64,000 nucleotides of DNA from Butyrivibrio sp. CB08. GTDB lineage: Bacteria > Bacillota > Clostridia > Lachnospirales > Lachnospiraceae. The notes beneath the pieces were generated by a model. It was not told where the DNA came from, made no database searches, and saw only the letters and a program-made list of their open reading frames with translations. The stretch's first letter is position 1, and each line of letters begins with the position of its first letter. A program made the position numbers and the translations under genes. The stretch spans positions 46,843-110,842 of the forward strand of contig NZ_RAIR01000010.1 of assembly GCF_003625485.1 (NCBI RefSeq). Direction: 5' to 3'. Positions 29,424 to 37,184 of the stretch are shown one piece after another.

Positions 29424-29927
29424 ATGAGCGCTAAGGATTTTGAGAGAGAATACAAAAGAGAATTTGAAGGGATCATTCCTGAGGACGACTTCGAGGAGGA
29501 GCTCCAGGAAGAGACCAAGGAAGACCTCAAGATAGACGAGATGCAAAAGACCAATAAGTCCCGCGAGTTTGAGAAGGTTGCAGGGGAGAGAGTGGTTCTG
29601 TGCGGCGCCAATGCCTACGAGCAGAAGTACTACTTTAACCCGATCTTCAGACAGATTCCTGAGAGCATCAAGAAGGAGCTTAACATCATTAGCGTCCTTT
29701 TTACTCAGGAAGCAGGCGGAATCTTCACCATCGTCTTTGAGGAGGATGGCAGCATCTCAATCGAGACCAACGCCGACGAAGAGGACATCACCTACGATGA
29801 GATCACAGCTGGTCTTCTTGTGAGCGAAGTAAGGAGAAAGAGACAGGACCTTTTCGAGGCCCTTGGACTTTACTACAGGATCTACGTGCTTCACGAGAAT
29901 CCTGCGGATATACTAGAGGAAGACTGA
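29424..29927 (+). CDS. Conserved acidic hypothetical protein (possibly DUF6145)
   Basis: The 167-residue product is very acidic and has a helical N-terminus (about 1-45) followed by an alpha/beta domain (VVLCGANAYEQKYYFNPIF, then LFTQEAGGIFTIVFEEDGS). There is no signal peptide or membrane helix. I recall similar Lachnospiraceae proteins named DUF6145, but this is not certain. ATG 29424 is chosen over an in-frame GTG at 29415, which overlaps the coaX stop; GGAG lies at 29411. It ends four bases before dusB, so it is translated within the coaX-dusB unit. Confidence 0.65.
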   Translation: MSAKDFEREYKREFEGIIPEDDFEEELQEETKEDLKIDEMQKTNKSREFEKVAGERVVLCGANAYEQKYYFNPIFRQIPESIKKELNIISVLFTQEAGGIFTIVFEEDGSISIETNADEEDITYDEITAGLLVSEVRRKRQDLFEALGLYYRIYVLHENPADILEED

Positions 29928-29931
29928 TACT

Positions 29932-30936
29932 ATGCCCGGATACGGTAAGCTGCAGATTGGCAGCGTAACTCTGGACAACAACATAATTTTAGGACCAATG
30001 GCAGGTGTCTCGGACCTGCCTTTTCGAGTTTTATGCAGCGAAATGGGTGCAGGTCTGGTGTGCATGGAGATGATAAGCGCCAAGGCCATCACCTACAAGA
30101 ATCGCAACACCAACATGCTTCTTGAGATCCATGAAAAAGAGCATCCGGTTTCCCTGCAGCTTTTTGGCTCAGAGCCGGAGATCATGCAGAAGGCCTATGA
30201 CATGATAAAAGACAGGCCTTTTGACATCGTTGATATCAACATGGGATGTCCTGTTCCAAAGGTTGTTGGAAATGGTGAAGGGTCTGCTCTTATGAAGGAT
30301 CCGGGACTTATTGAGAGGCTGGTGAGAGCTCTTTTCCAGGTGTCTGACAGGCCCGTTACGGTCAAGATCCGTAAAGGGTTTAACGAGAATTCCATAAACG
30401 CAGTTGAGTGTGCGCTGGCAGCAGAGGCAGGCGGAGCGGCAGCAGTTGCGGTTCACGGCAGGACAAGAGAGCAGTACTACTCTGGAGAAGCTGACTGGGA
30501 TATAATCCGTCAGGTCAAAGAGGCAGTGAAGATTCCTGTAATTGGAAATGGTGACGTGGTGGACGGACCAAGTGCCAAGAGAATGTTTGAGGAGACCGGG
30601 TGCGACGGCGTTATGGTAGCCAGAGCAGCTCAGGGTAATCCTTTTATCTTCAGGGAGATTGTTAGCTTTTTTGAAAAGGGAGAGGCCTGCGAGCGGCCAA
30701 CAGCCCAGGAGATCTACGACACTGTGATCAGACACGCTGACATGCAGCTTAAATACAAGGGCGAGTACATCGGAATCCGCGAGATGCGCAAGCACGTGTC
30801 ATGGTACACCACTGGAATGCCAGGCAGCGCCAGGTTCAGGAACGAGATCAACCAGATGACGGATATGGCTTCACTTAAGGACGCATGTCGCCAGGTTATG
30901 CTACATGACGCTATTGTTGACACGGAAAATAAATAA
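29932..30936 (+). CDS. dusB: tRNA-dihydrouridine synthase
   Basis: The 334-residue flavoenzyme reduces uridine to dihydrouridine in tRNA D loops. The TIM-barrel N-terminus has LGPMAGVSDLPFRVL, then INMGCPVPKVVGNGEGSALM with the catalytic Cys, VHGRTREQYYSGEADW, and the FMN phosphate site GNGDVVDGPSAKRM. The small helical RNA-binding domain is at the end (about 260-330). It belongs to the DusB group of Gram-positives. The greA promoter lies within its last codons. Confidence 0.94.
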   Translation: MPGYGKLQIGSVTLDNNIILGPMAGVSDLPFRVLCSEMGAGLVCMEMISAKAITYKNRNTNMLLEIHEKEHPVSLQLFGSEPEIMQKAYDMIKDRPFDIVDINMGCPVPKVVGNGEGSALMKDPGLIERLVRALFQVSDRPVTVKIRKGFNENSINAVECALAAEAGGAAAVAVHGRTREQYYSGEADWDIIRQVKEAVKIPVIGNGDVVDGPSAKRMFEETGCDGVMVARAAQGNPFIFREIVSFFEKGEACERPTAQEIYDTVIRHADMQLKYKGEYIGIREMRKHVSWYTTGMPGSARFRNEINQMTDMASLKDACRQVMLHDAIVDTENK

Positions 30937-30945
30937 CAGTATAAT
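30917..30945 (+). promoter_or_regulatory. Promoter of greA, inside the dusB 3' end
   Basis: A near-perfect sigma-A promoter: TTGACA at 30917-30922, a 17-base spacer and TATAAT at 30940-30945. It gives greA and perhaps lysS strong independent expression. Confidence 0.85.
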
Positions 30946-31017
30946 AGCAAAGTTAAAAAGAGAAAATGCAATATTTATATAGATTAGACTTTTTCTTATG
31001 GAGGACGTTTAGGCACT

Positions 31018-31503
31018 ATGGAAAAGAAAAACATCTTAACTTATGAAGGTCTCAAGAAATACGAGGACGAGCTTCAGGACCTCAAGGTAAACAAGAGACA
31101 GGAAGTTGCTCAGAAGATCAAGGAAGCCAGAGAGCAGGGCGACCTTTCAGAGAACGCAGAGTACGACGCAGCAAAAGATGAGCAGCGTGACATCGAGGCG
31201 AGAATTGAGGCACTTGAGAAGATCCTCAAAAACGCTGAGGTAGTAGTTGAAGAGGATGTAGATACAAACAAGATCAGCATCGGATGTAATGTTAAGATCC
31301 GTGACCTTGAGCTTGGCGAGGACCTTGAGTATAAGATCGTAGGTTCACAGGAGGCTAACAGCCTTAAGGGTAAGATCTCAAATGAGTCACCTGTAGGCAA
31401 GGCTTTACTTGGTGCCAAGAAGGGACAGACAGTTTCTGTAGAGACACAGGCTGGCGTGTTCAAGTACAAGGTACTTGCAATCGACAAGACTAAGGCAGAG
31501 TAA
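31018..31503 (+). CDS. greA: Transcription elongation factor GreA
   Basis: The 161-residue factor reaches into the RNA polymerase channel and helps it cleave backtracked transcripts. The N-terminal coiled coil (about 1-78) carries the acidic tip (DLSENAEYDAAKDEQ), and the C-terminal FKBP-like domain ends with SPVGKALLGAKKGQTVSVET. Full family length. GGAGG precedes the ATG. It is followed 90 bases later by lysS. Confidence 0.96.
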   Translation: MEKKNILTYEGLKKYEDELQDLKVNKRQEVAQKIKEAREQGDLSENAEYDAAKDEQRDIEARIEALEKILKNAEVVVEEDVDTNKISIGCNVKIRDLELGEDLEYKIVGSQEANSLKGKISNESPVGKALLGAKKGQTVSVETQAGVFKYKVLAIDKTKAE

Positions 31504-31593
31504 TCTCTTTTGCCAAAGCCTTAAACATGACATTTGAGCCGGCGAACCATCGTCGGCTTATATATTATCACCGCAAAATTAGGAGGAAATATC

Positions 31594-33153
31594 GTGGCAG
31601 AGAATAATCAGCAAAACAATGCACCACAGGAAGATGTGGGACGCCTTCGTCAGGTCAGAAGAGACAAGCTCTCAGAGCTTCAGGCTCAGGGCAAGGACCC
31701 ATTCCAGATCGTCAAGTATGACCAGACACATCACACACAGGATATCAGAGACAACTTCGAGACTCTTGAGTTTGTACCACCTGTAGATGAAGAGGGCAAG
31801 GCAGTTGTTGTTCCTTTTGAAGATATCCCGGCTGACAAGGTCGTATCCCTTGCAGGACGTATGCTCAGCAAGCGTGTCATGGGTAAGGCTTCTTTTGCCG
31901 GACTTCAGGACAGAGATGGCCGCATGCAGCTGTACGTATCCAGAAATGACCTTGGCGATGAGGCTTATGCTGAGTTCAAGAAGATGGATATCGGCGATAT
32001 CATCGGCGTTAAGGGTTTTGCTTTCAGAACACGTACCGGAGAGCTTTCAGTGCATGTTAAGGAGCTGACTCTTTTGTCCAAATCTCTCATGCCACTTCCT
32101 GAGAAGTTCCACGGACTTACAGATACAGAGATCAGATACAGACAGAGATACGTTGACCTCATCATGAACGAGGAGGTTAAAGAGACCTTCAAGAAGAGAT
32201 CAGCTATCCTTCGCGAGATCAGAAACTTTCTTGCAGACAGAGACTTCATGGAAGTTGAGACACCTATGCTTGTTGAGAACGCAGGCGGTGCTGCTGCAAG
32301 ACCATTCTTTACACATTACAATGCCCTTGATGAGGAGCGCAAGCTTCGTATCTCTCTTGAGCTTTACCTTAAGAGACTTATCGTTGGCGGTCTTGAGAGA
32401 GTTTTCGAGATCGGACGTGTATTTAGAAACGAGGGTACTGACACAAGACACAACCCAGAGTTCACACTTATGGAGCTCTACCAGGCATATACAGATTACG
32501 AGGGTATGATGGAGCTCACAGAGAGCATGTTCCGTTACCTTGCTGAGAAGGTTTGCGGTACAACACAGATTCCTTACGGCGACAACATCATCGACCTCGG
32601 TAAGCCTTTCGAGCGTCTTACAATGAACGACGCTATCAAGAAGTACGCAGGCGTTGACTTCGACCAGGTTAAGACTGACGAAGAGGCCAAGGCTCTTGCC
32701 AATGAGCACCACATCGAGTTTGAGGATCGTCATACCAAGGGCGATATCATCAACCTCTTCTTTGAGGAGTTCTGCGAGAAAGAGCTGATCCAGCCTACAT
32801 TCATCATGGATCACCCTCTTGCAATCTCACCTCTTACCAAGAAGAAGCCATCTGACCCTGAGAAGGTTGAGCGTTTCGAGCTCTTCATCAACACATGGGA
32901 GATGTGCAACGCATACTCAGAGCTCAACGATCCTATCGATCAGCGTGAGCGTTTCGCAGCCCAGGATGCTAACGCAGCAGCCGGCGACGAAGAGGCTGAG
33001 CATACAGATGAGGACTTCCTCAACGCCCTTGAGATCGGTATGCCACCAACAGGCGGTATCGGATACGGTATCGACAGACTGTGCATGCTGCTGACAAATA
33101 GCGCAGGAATTAGGGATGTATTGCTGTTCCCTACGCTAAAATCAAGCAAATGA
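31594..33153 (+). CDS. lysS: Lysyl-tRNA synthetase (class II)
   Basis: The 519-residue enzyme charges tRNA-Lys. It has an OB-fold anticodon domain (about 65-180, LAGRMLSKRVMGKASFAGLQ) and a class II core with motif 1 (EVETPML), motif 2 (FRNEGTDTRHNPEFTLME) and motif 3 (GIGYGIDRLCMLL). The start is GTG 31594: TTAGGAGGAAATATC is directly before it, whereas an upstream in-frame TTG at 31534 has no ribosome site and encodes a non-homologous leader. A hairpin at about 31537-31558 in the leader has no U tract. This is the last gene with the strongly biased housekeeping codon use; a plasmid-type module follows. Confidence 0.96.
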   Translation: MAENNQQNNAPQEDVGRLRQVRRDKLSELQAQGKDPFQIVKYDQTHHTQDIRDNFETLEFVPPVDEEGKAVVVPFEDIPADKVVSLAGRMLSKRVMGKASFAGLQDRDGRMQLYVSRNDLGDEAYAEFKKMDIGDIIGVKGFAFRTRTGELSVHVKELTLLSKSLMPLPEKFHGLTDTEIRYRQRYVDLIMNEEVKETFKKRSAILREIRNFLADRDFMEVETPMLVENAGGAAARPFFTHYNALDEERKLRISLELYLKRLIVGGLERVFEIGRVFRNEGTDTRHNPEFTLMELYQAYTDYEGMMELTESMFRYLAEKVCGTTQIPYGDNIIDLGKPFERLTMNDAIKKYAGVDFDQVKTDEEAKALANEHHIEFEDRHTKGDIINLFFEEFCEKELIQPTFIMDHPLAISPLTKKKPSDPEKVERFELFINTWEMCNAYSELNDPIDQRERFAAQDANAAAGDEEAEHTDEDFLNALEIGMPPTGGIGYGIDRLCMLLTNSAGIRDVLLFPTLKSSK

Positions 33154-33298
33154 CACACAGCTTCGCGTATTTACCACGTTTCTCCGTGGAGAACCCGCTG
33201 AATCCAAAAATGCATTGGATTTACAACGATTCCATTGGACATCATAGTATGTCAGTGGATGAGTACGTACAGATTGCCAGCATGAAACAGGGCTTCCA

Positions 33299-33445
33299 TG
33301 GATGAATATGTAGACATAAAAAAGTCCGAAAAATGGTCCAAAAACGACTTAAACGGGATAAAGATTTTGAGAAAAGTCTTTATCCCGGGGCAAATGTCTC
33401 GAGGAATAAGCGGTTCATATCTTTTTGAATCCAAAGAAGCTTAAT
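33299..33445 (+). CDS. Possible small protein (48 aa)
   Basis: A 48-codon frame (MDEYVDIKKSEKW to YLFESKEA) starts at ATG 33299 and ends at TAA 33443-33445, just before a terminator. It reads as a plausible basic soluble peptide and carries a strong internal hairpin (33355-33388). No strong ribosome site is seen and no family is recognised. A shorter frame at 33250 begins with a similar peptide, which suggests a local duplication. It could equally be a remnant or a structured RNA. Confidence 0.3.
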
Positions 33446-33451
33446 TCTAAT

Positions 33452-33492
33452 CCACATTTCTCTCTATTAAAAAGAGGAAATGTGGTTTTTTT
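33452..33492 (+). terminator. Terminator before the replication module
   Basis: CCACATTT (33452-33459) pairs with AAATGTGG (33478-33485), with further partial pairing inward, and is followed by TTTTTTTATTT. Confidence 0.8.
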
Positions 33493-33531
33493 ATTTCTAA
33501 AAATCTCAATTCTTTTTTCTTAAATCACATC

Positions 33532-33559
33532 CTGTAACACCAAAAAACGGAGGTTACAG
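33532..33559 (+). promoter_or_regulatory. Inverted repeat flanking the ribosome site of the DUF6462-like gene
   Basis: CTGTAAC (33532-33538) and GTTACAG (33553-33559) flank 14 bases that hold the CGGAGG ribosome site, and the ATG follows at once. In RNA this would present or mask the ribosome site; in DNA it could be an operator. Confidence 0.4.
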
Positions 33560-34021
33560 ATGAATCGTTCAAAATCCCCACCGCCAGTTGATCTGGAAAA
33601 GTACCTGGAAGGTAAGAAACATCGCTACTGCACCTACGCTCAGGGAGCGAGGCTCTATGCGATGGCTTACTGGTCATTTGTGAATATCTGCAAGGAGGCC
33701 AAGGCAAATATAAAGCTACGAAAGACAGCCCTTGTAGATCTGGATGTTCTTGATGAATACATCGAGAAAAACTGCATATTGGATTTGAAAAGAGAGGACG
33801 AAGACATGGCAAGAAGAAAACTGGTTGATAACATCGAAGAATTGGTTAAGGAAGGCAAGAAAAAGTATGTAAGGTACGCAGAAGGAGCCGAACTCTACTC
33901 AATGGGGCTTCATACATTTGAGCAGCTGGCAAAAGACGCTAAGGCTACTCGAAAGGTAAAGGGTGTGGTTCTGTGTAACACGGAAAAAATTGATGCTTTC
34001 ATCGAGTCATTTCAGGAATAA
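33560..34021 (+). CDS. Tandemly duplicated DUF6462-like protein
   Basis: The 153-residue product consists of two copies of one small domain. Copy 1 (about 15-72) reads GKKHRYCTYAQGARLYAMAY to LDVLDEYIEKN. Copy 2 (about 93-151) reads GKKKYVRYAEGAELYSMGLH to TEKIDAFIESF. Each looks like an excisionase/MerR-type helix-turn-helix seen in DUF6462 proteins of mobile elements, which normally have one copy of about 70-80 residues. DNA binding is inferred. It lies 12 bases before parA and is probably translated with it, so it may act in partition or copy control. Confidence 0.7.
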   Translation: MNRSKSPPPVDLEKYLEGKKHRYCTYAQGARLYAMAYWSFVNICKEAKANIKLRKTALVDLDVLDEYIEKNCILDLKREDEDMARRKLVDNIEELVKEGKKKYVRYAEGAELYSMGLHTFEQLAKDAKATRKVKGVVLCNTEKIDAFIESFQE

Positions 34022-34033
34022 GGAGGAAAAGAT

Positions 34034-34846
34034 ATGTCTAAGGTCATAGCAGTAGCAAACCAAAAAGGGGGTGTCGGAAAGACCGTTTCTGCGGTAAATC
34101 TGGGCATCGGGCTTGCAAGAGAAGGATACAGGGTACTGAATATCGACGCGGATCCCCAGGGGTCAATGACAATCAGTCTTGGCTGTGATGAGCCGGATAG
34201 ACTGGATTATTCCCTGGCTACAGCCCTTGTAAATATCATCAATGATGAGCCCGTGGATGTTTCACGGGGACTCATCCGTCATTCTGAAGGAGTTGACCTG
34301 ATGCCGGGCAATATAGAGCTTTCCAGTCTGGAAATCAGCATGACCGGTGTTATCAGCAGGGAGACGATCCTCAGAGAGTATGTGGATAAGGCCAGAGAGC
34401 TTTACGACTACATTATTATCGACTGTATGCCGTCTCTTGGAATGATGACTATAAATGCACTTGCCTGTGCAGATTCCGTTATTATTCCCTGTCAGGCTGC
34501 ATATCTTCCTGTAAAGGGTCTGCAACAGCTTATTAAGACCATAGGAAGAGTTAAGCGTCAGCTCAATCCCAAGCTCGAAATTGAGGGAATTCTCATCACT
34601 ATGGTGGATAACAGAACCAACTATGCAAAAGATATTGCAGCTCAGATTTATGATGTCTATTCATCAAGCATCAATGTTTTTGCGACAGAGATTCCTTTAT
34701 CTGTGAGAGCAGCTGAGATAAGCGCTTCCGGAAGCAGCCTGTACCAATATGATCCAAAAGGAAAGGCAGCATTTGCTTACACGAGTTTCATAAAGGAGGT
34801 TATGAACAATGGCACAAAGAGTTGGTCAGAAAGTAAAGCTATCTAG
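34034..34846 (+). CDS. parA: ParA family partition ATPase
   Basis: The 270-residue product has the deviant Walker A AVANQKGGVGKTVSAVNL at the start, NIDADPQGSMT (Walker A'), IIIDCMPSLGMMTINAL (Walker B) and the C-terminal AAEISASGSSLYQYDPKGKA typical of plasmid and ICE ParA. It lacks an N-terminal HTH, so it is a Soj-like ATPase that binds nucleoid DNA and moves ParB-bound plasmid copies. Its 3' end overlaps parB by 38 bases, showing coupled translation. AGGAGG precedes the start. Confidence 0.93.
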   Translation: MSKVIAVANQKGGVGKTVSAVNLGIGLAREGYRVLNIDADPQGSMTISLGCDEPDRLDYSLATALVNIINDEPVDVSRGLIRHSEGVDLMPGNIELSSLEISMTGVISRETILREYVDKARELYDYIIIDCMPSLGMMTINALACADSVIIPCQAAYLPVKGLQQLIKTIGRVKRQLNPKLEIEGILITMVDNRTNYAKDIAAQIYDVYSSSINVFATEIPLSVRAAEISASGSSLYQYDPKGKAAFAYTSFIKEVMNNGTKSWSESKAI

Positions 34847-35720
34847 TATAGATGAGCTCCTCGGTGTTCCAAGCACCGAGGGGACTGTAGATCTCGATGT
34901 AATGACTATATATCCCTTTGAGAATCATCCTTTCAGGGTTGTTGATGATGAAAAGATGGATGAACTGGTGGAAAGCATCAAGGAAAGCGGAGTTCTTACT
35001 CCGGTTCTTGTAAGACCAGATGATGAAGGCACTTACGAGATGATTTCAGGTCACAGAAGACTCCATGCAGCTAAGAGAGCCGGGCTTAGGAAGATTCCTG
35101 CAATCATCAAGGAAATGACCAATGATGATGCCACGATTGCCATGGTTAATGCGAACATGCAGAGGGAAGAGATTCTTCCTAGCGAAAGAGCATTTGCTTT
35201 TAAGATGAAAATGGATGCAATTAAGCACCAAGGGAAAGAGTTAACAGGAACTTTGTTTCTTGAAGAAACAAAGTCAAACTCAGGGGACATTGTTGGCAAG
35301 GCAAGTGGACTAAACAGAACGCAAGTGTTTAGATACATCAGACTTACAGAACTGATTCCCAAGTTGTTGAAAATGGTTGATGAAGGAAAACTTGCCGTTT
35401 TTGTAGGAGTAGAGATTTCCTATTTTAATCATACTTATCAGCAATGGCTATACGAATACATTACCGAAAACGGCATGATAAAGCAGGAGCAGTTAATTGA
35501 GCTCAGACCTTATCGTGAAGATGATTCTCTCACACAAGAGCAGATGATAGATATTCTGATCAAGAACAGGTCCACGCCTCATGTAAGAAAGAAGATCACT
35601 TTCAACGAGCGCAAACTCAACCAGTACTTTCCTGCCTACTACTCTCAGACACAGATTGAGAAGATTCTTCTGGACTTCTGTGAGGAGTGGAAGAGAAACC
35701 ACGAAAGCGAGGACAACTGA
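34809..35720 (+). CDS. parB: ParB/RepB/Spo0J family partition protein
   Basis: The 303-residue product has the N-terminal ParB nuclease-like/CTPase domain (about 30-120, with VLTPVLVRPDDEG, SGHRRLHAAKRAG and the NANMQREEILPSERA box) and a central helix-turn-helix (about 165-215, IVGKASGLNRTQVFRYIRLT). It binds centromere-like sites and stimulates ParA. A site is not identified with certainty; an 8-bp inverted repeat lies at 34859-34881 inside the gene. It overlaps parA by 38 bases, and the next gene starts three bases after its stop. Confidence 0.92.
   Translation: MAQRVGQKVKLSSIDELLGVPSTEGTVDLDVMTIYPFENHPFRVVDDEKMDELVESIKESGVLTPVLVRPDDEGTYEMISGHRRLHAAKRAGLRKIPAIIKEMTNDDATIAMVNANMQREEILPSERAFAFKMKMDAIKHQGKELTGTLFLEETKSNSGDIVGKASGLNRTQVFRYIRLTELIPKLLKMVDEGKLAVFVGVEISYFNHTYQQWLYEYITENGMIKQEQLIELRPYREDDSLTQEQMIDILIKNRSTPHVRKKITFNERKLNQYFPAYYSQTQIEKILLDFCEEWKRNHESEDN
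34859..34881. repeat. 8-bp inverted repeat in the parB 5' end
   Basis: CCTCGGTG (34859-34866) and CACCGAGG (34874-34881) are perfectly complementary around 7 bases. It could be a centromere (parS-like) site or an mRNA hairpin near the parA/parB overlap. One copy only, inside coding DNA, so chance is possible. Confidence 0.3.
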
Positions 35721-35722
35721 CT

Positions 35723-36088
35723 ATGATGGACTATTTCTATAATACCCAGGCTGAGCAGTTTGCTTCTGTAGAGATTCCGAAAGAACTTCTGACGGGGAAG
35801 AGCTTTTCTTCCCTGTCAGCTTCGGCCAAGATGCTGTACGCAGTTCTTTTAGACCGGATGCGTGAAGCAAAAAGGCATAACTGGTATGACGAAGAAAACC
35901 GTGTTTATATCATATATCCGCTCAGAAAGCTGGAGGAAGATATTTCTTTTTCCAGGCACACTATCATCGACTGCATGAACGAGCTTGAAGAGTTTGGCCT
36001 TATCTATAAGCTTCAGGCCAAAGGCAAGCCAAGCAAGATCTACGTCAAGAATTTCAATAGAAGGCGCATGTTTCAGTTGATAGGGTAG
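35723..36088 (+). CDS. Short RepA_N-domain protein
   Basis: The 121-residue product consists almost entirely of the RepA N-terminal winged-helix domain: DYFYNTQAEQFASVEIPKEL, LSASAKMLYAVLLDRM, then an NWYDEENRVYIIYPLRKLEE wing. The domain binds iterons in RepA_N plasmid initiators. The C-terminal domain is missing, and the next gene carries a second, complete RepA_N protein with about the same fold. It may therefore be a regulator, an accessory initiator or a truncated duplicate. The start is ATG 35723 or 35726, just after the parB stop. Confidence 0.8.
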   Translation: MMDYFYNTQAEQFASVEIPKELLTGKSFSSLSASAKMLYAVLLDRMREAKRHNWYDEENRVYIIYPLRKLEEDISFSRHTIIDCMNELEEFGLIYKLQAKGKPSKIYVKNFNRRRMFQLIG

Positions 36089-36153
36089 TGCAGAAATTGC
36101 ACCACCTAAATCCACCGAGCGTCGCACTAACTCACCGAAGGGAGGAAAAAGGA

Positions 36154-37104
36154 TTGAGCGAAAGAATCGTATTTGACTATTTCAAGGGTCAAGAATCCGA
36201 GATGCTGTCCTTTTACAGAATACCAAAGCTGTTGTTCACAAATGCCTATTTTAAGGAGCTTGACGTGTCTGCCAAGGTTCTTTACGGCCTTATGCTGGAT
36301 AGGATGTCTTTATCCCTCAAGAATAAGTGGTTTGATGAACAGCAGAGGGCTTTTATCTACTTTGCACAGCAGGAAGCCTCAGGAATGCTGGGCTTTGGGG
36401 ACGATAAGATCCGTGTGCTCTTCAATAAACTAGAAGAATTCGGGCTTATTGAGCGCAAAAAGCAGGGCCAAGGGAAGCCTACAATCATATACCTAAAGAA
36501 GTTCATTTCTGAAGGCATAGCAGAAGCTCAGACCCCGGAAAAATCGGGTTCTGAATCTGAAGCTGATGTTTCAGACCCCGGAAAAATCGGGGTCAAGACC
36601 ACGGAAATATCGGAGTCAAGACCCCGTGAAATTCGGGTTCAAGACCACGGAAATTCCGACCCTAATTATAATAATACAAGTAATACTAATTTAATTACTA
36701 TTACTAATCATATCTCTTCGATGAAGGCTGATCTGAATGATGAGTATAATGCCTATGCTGAGATCGTCAGGGAAAATCTGGCTGTTGATACTATGCTTGA
36801 GCGTTATCCTCAAGACACAGAGATCATTGAAGGCATATATGACCTGGTGTTGGAAACAGTTCTTTGTCAGAAACCGAGCATATGGATCTCAAAGAACGAG
36901 TATCCTACAAACCTTGTTAAGTCAAAGTTTCTCAAGCTCAATAACATGCATCTTGAGTATGTCATGGGCTGCATGAAAGAGAATACTACAAAGGTTCGTA
37001 ACATCAAGAACTATTTGTTGGCAGCGCTGTTTAATGCGCCGTCCACAATGAGCAGCTACTATCAATCCGAGCTTAGCCATGACATGGCTAGCGGAGTCGT
37101 ATAG
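36154..37104 (+). CDS. repA: RepA_N family replication initiator with DUF6017-like C-terminal domain
   Basis: The 316-residue initiator has a RepA_N domain (about 1-115, VFDYFKGQESEMLSFYRIPK, LDVSAKVLYGLMLDRM, GFGDDKIRVLFNKLEEFGLI), a low-complexity linker (about 125-190) coded by the iteron array, and a C-terminal helical domain like DUF6017 (TMLERYPQDTEIIEGIYDLV, then NIKNYLLAALFNAP). The start is probably TTG 36154, since GGAGG lies eight bases before it; a GTG at 36088 would overlap the previous gene and has no ribosome site. RepA_N proteins start theta replication at an origin inside their own gene, matching the repeats at 36531-36715. Confidence 0.88.
   Translation: MSERIVFDYFKGQESEMLSFYRIPKLLFTNAYFKELDVSAKVLYGLMLDRMSLSLKNKWFDEQQRAFIYFAQQEASGMLGFGDDKIRVLFNKLEEFGLIERKKQGQGKPTIIYLKKFISEGIAEAQTPEKSGSESEADVSDPGKIGVKTTEISESRPREIRVQDHGNSDPNYNNTSNTNLITITNHISSMKADLNDEYNAYAEIVRENLAVDTMLERYPQDTEIIEGIYDLVLETVLCQKPSIWISKNEYPTNLVKSKFLKLNNMHLEYVMGCMKENTTKVRNIKNYLLAALFNAPSTMSSYYQSELSHDMASGVV
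36531..36663 (+). repeat. Iteron array inside repA (predicted origin)
   Basis: Five 21-bp units of the type GACCCCGGAAAAATCGGGGTC begin at 36531, 36574, 36597, 36620 and 36643. The last four are phased at exactly 23 bp; the first is 43 bp upstream. Each unit is itself an imperfect palindrome. Because 23 is not a multiple of three, the encoded peptide is not repetitive, which points to selection at the DNA level. Confidence 0.85.
36661..36716 (+). other. A+T-rich tract next to the iterons (possible DNA unwinding element)
   Basis: About 55 bases of almost pure A/T with TAATAATAC and TTAATTACTATTACTAATC strings follow the last iteron. In iteron-type origins such a tract is where the strands open. 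It encodes an Asn/Thr-rich linker. Confidence 0.6.
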
Positions 37105-37111
37105 ATCCATG

Positions 37112-37172
37112 TTGACATATATGCGCAACACTCATATACTCAAAGTGTTATGATGAATGTGTAACACTCATA
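37112..37172 (+). promoter_or_regulatory. Promoter with operator repeats for the ribbon-helix-helix gene
   Basis: TTGACA (37112-37117), 17 bases, TATACT (37135-37140). AACACTCATA occurs at 37127-37136, overlapping the -10 box, and again at 37163-37172, with an inverted GTGTTATGA between them (37145-37153). This is the layout of an autorepressed plasmid copy-control or addiction operator. AGGAGG of the gene starts at 37173. Confidence 0.75.
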
Positions 37173-37184
37173 GGAGGATATGAT

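Larger units (their letters stand above)
33154..33559. other. 406-bp junction region with hairpins, short frames and a terminator
   Basis: This gap separates lysS from the replication module. It contains short inverted repeats (TTCTCCGTGGAGAA at about 33180-33193 and a 7-bp pair at about 33202-33222), two short frames starting alike (MSVDEYV at 33250 and MDEYVDI at 33299), a very strong hairpin at 33355-33388, a terminator at 33452-33492 and a 7-bp inverted repeat around the next ribosome site. No attachment-site duplication could be confirmed. The composition is clearly more A+T-rich than upstream. Confidence 0.6.

Noticed and set aside
31534..31593. Longer N-terminus for lysS from a TTG
   Set aside because: No ribosome site, and the AGGAGG directly before GTG 31594 decides the start.
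31504..31593. T-box or other riboswitch before lysS
   Set aside because: Only a short hairpin without U tract; no T-box sequence or specifier structure, and the gap is too small.
36531..36663. CRISPR array
   Set aside because: The 21-bp units are separated by only two bases in most cases, so there are no spacers; they are iterons within a coding gene.
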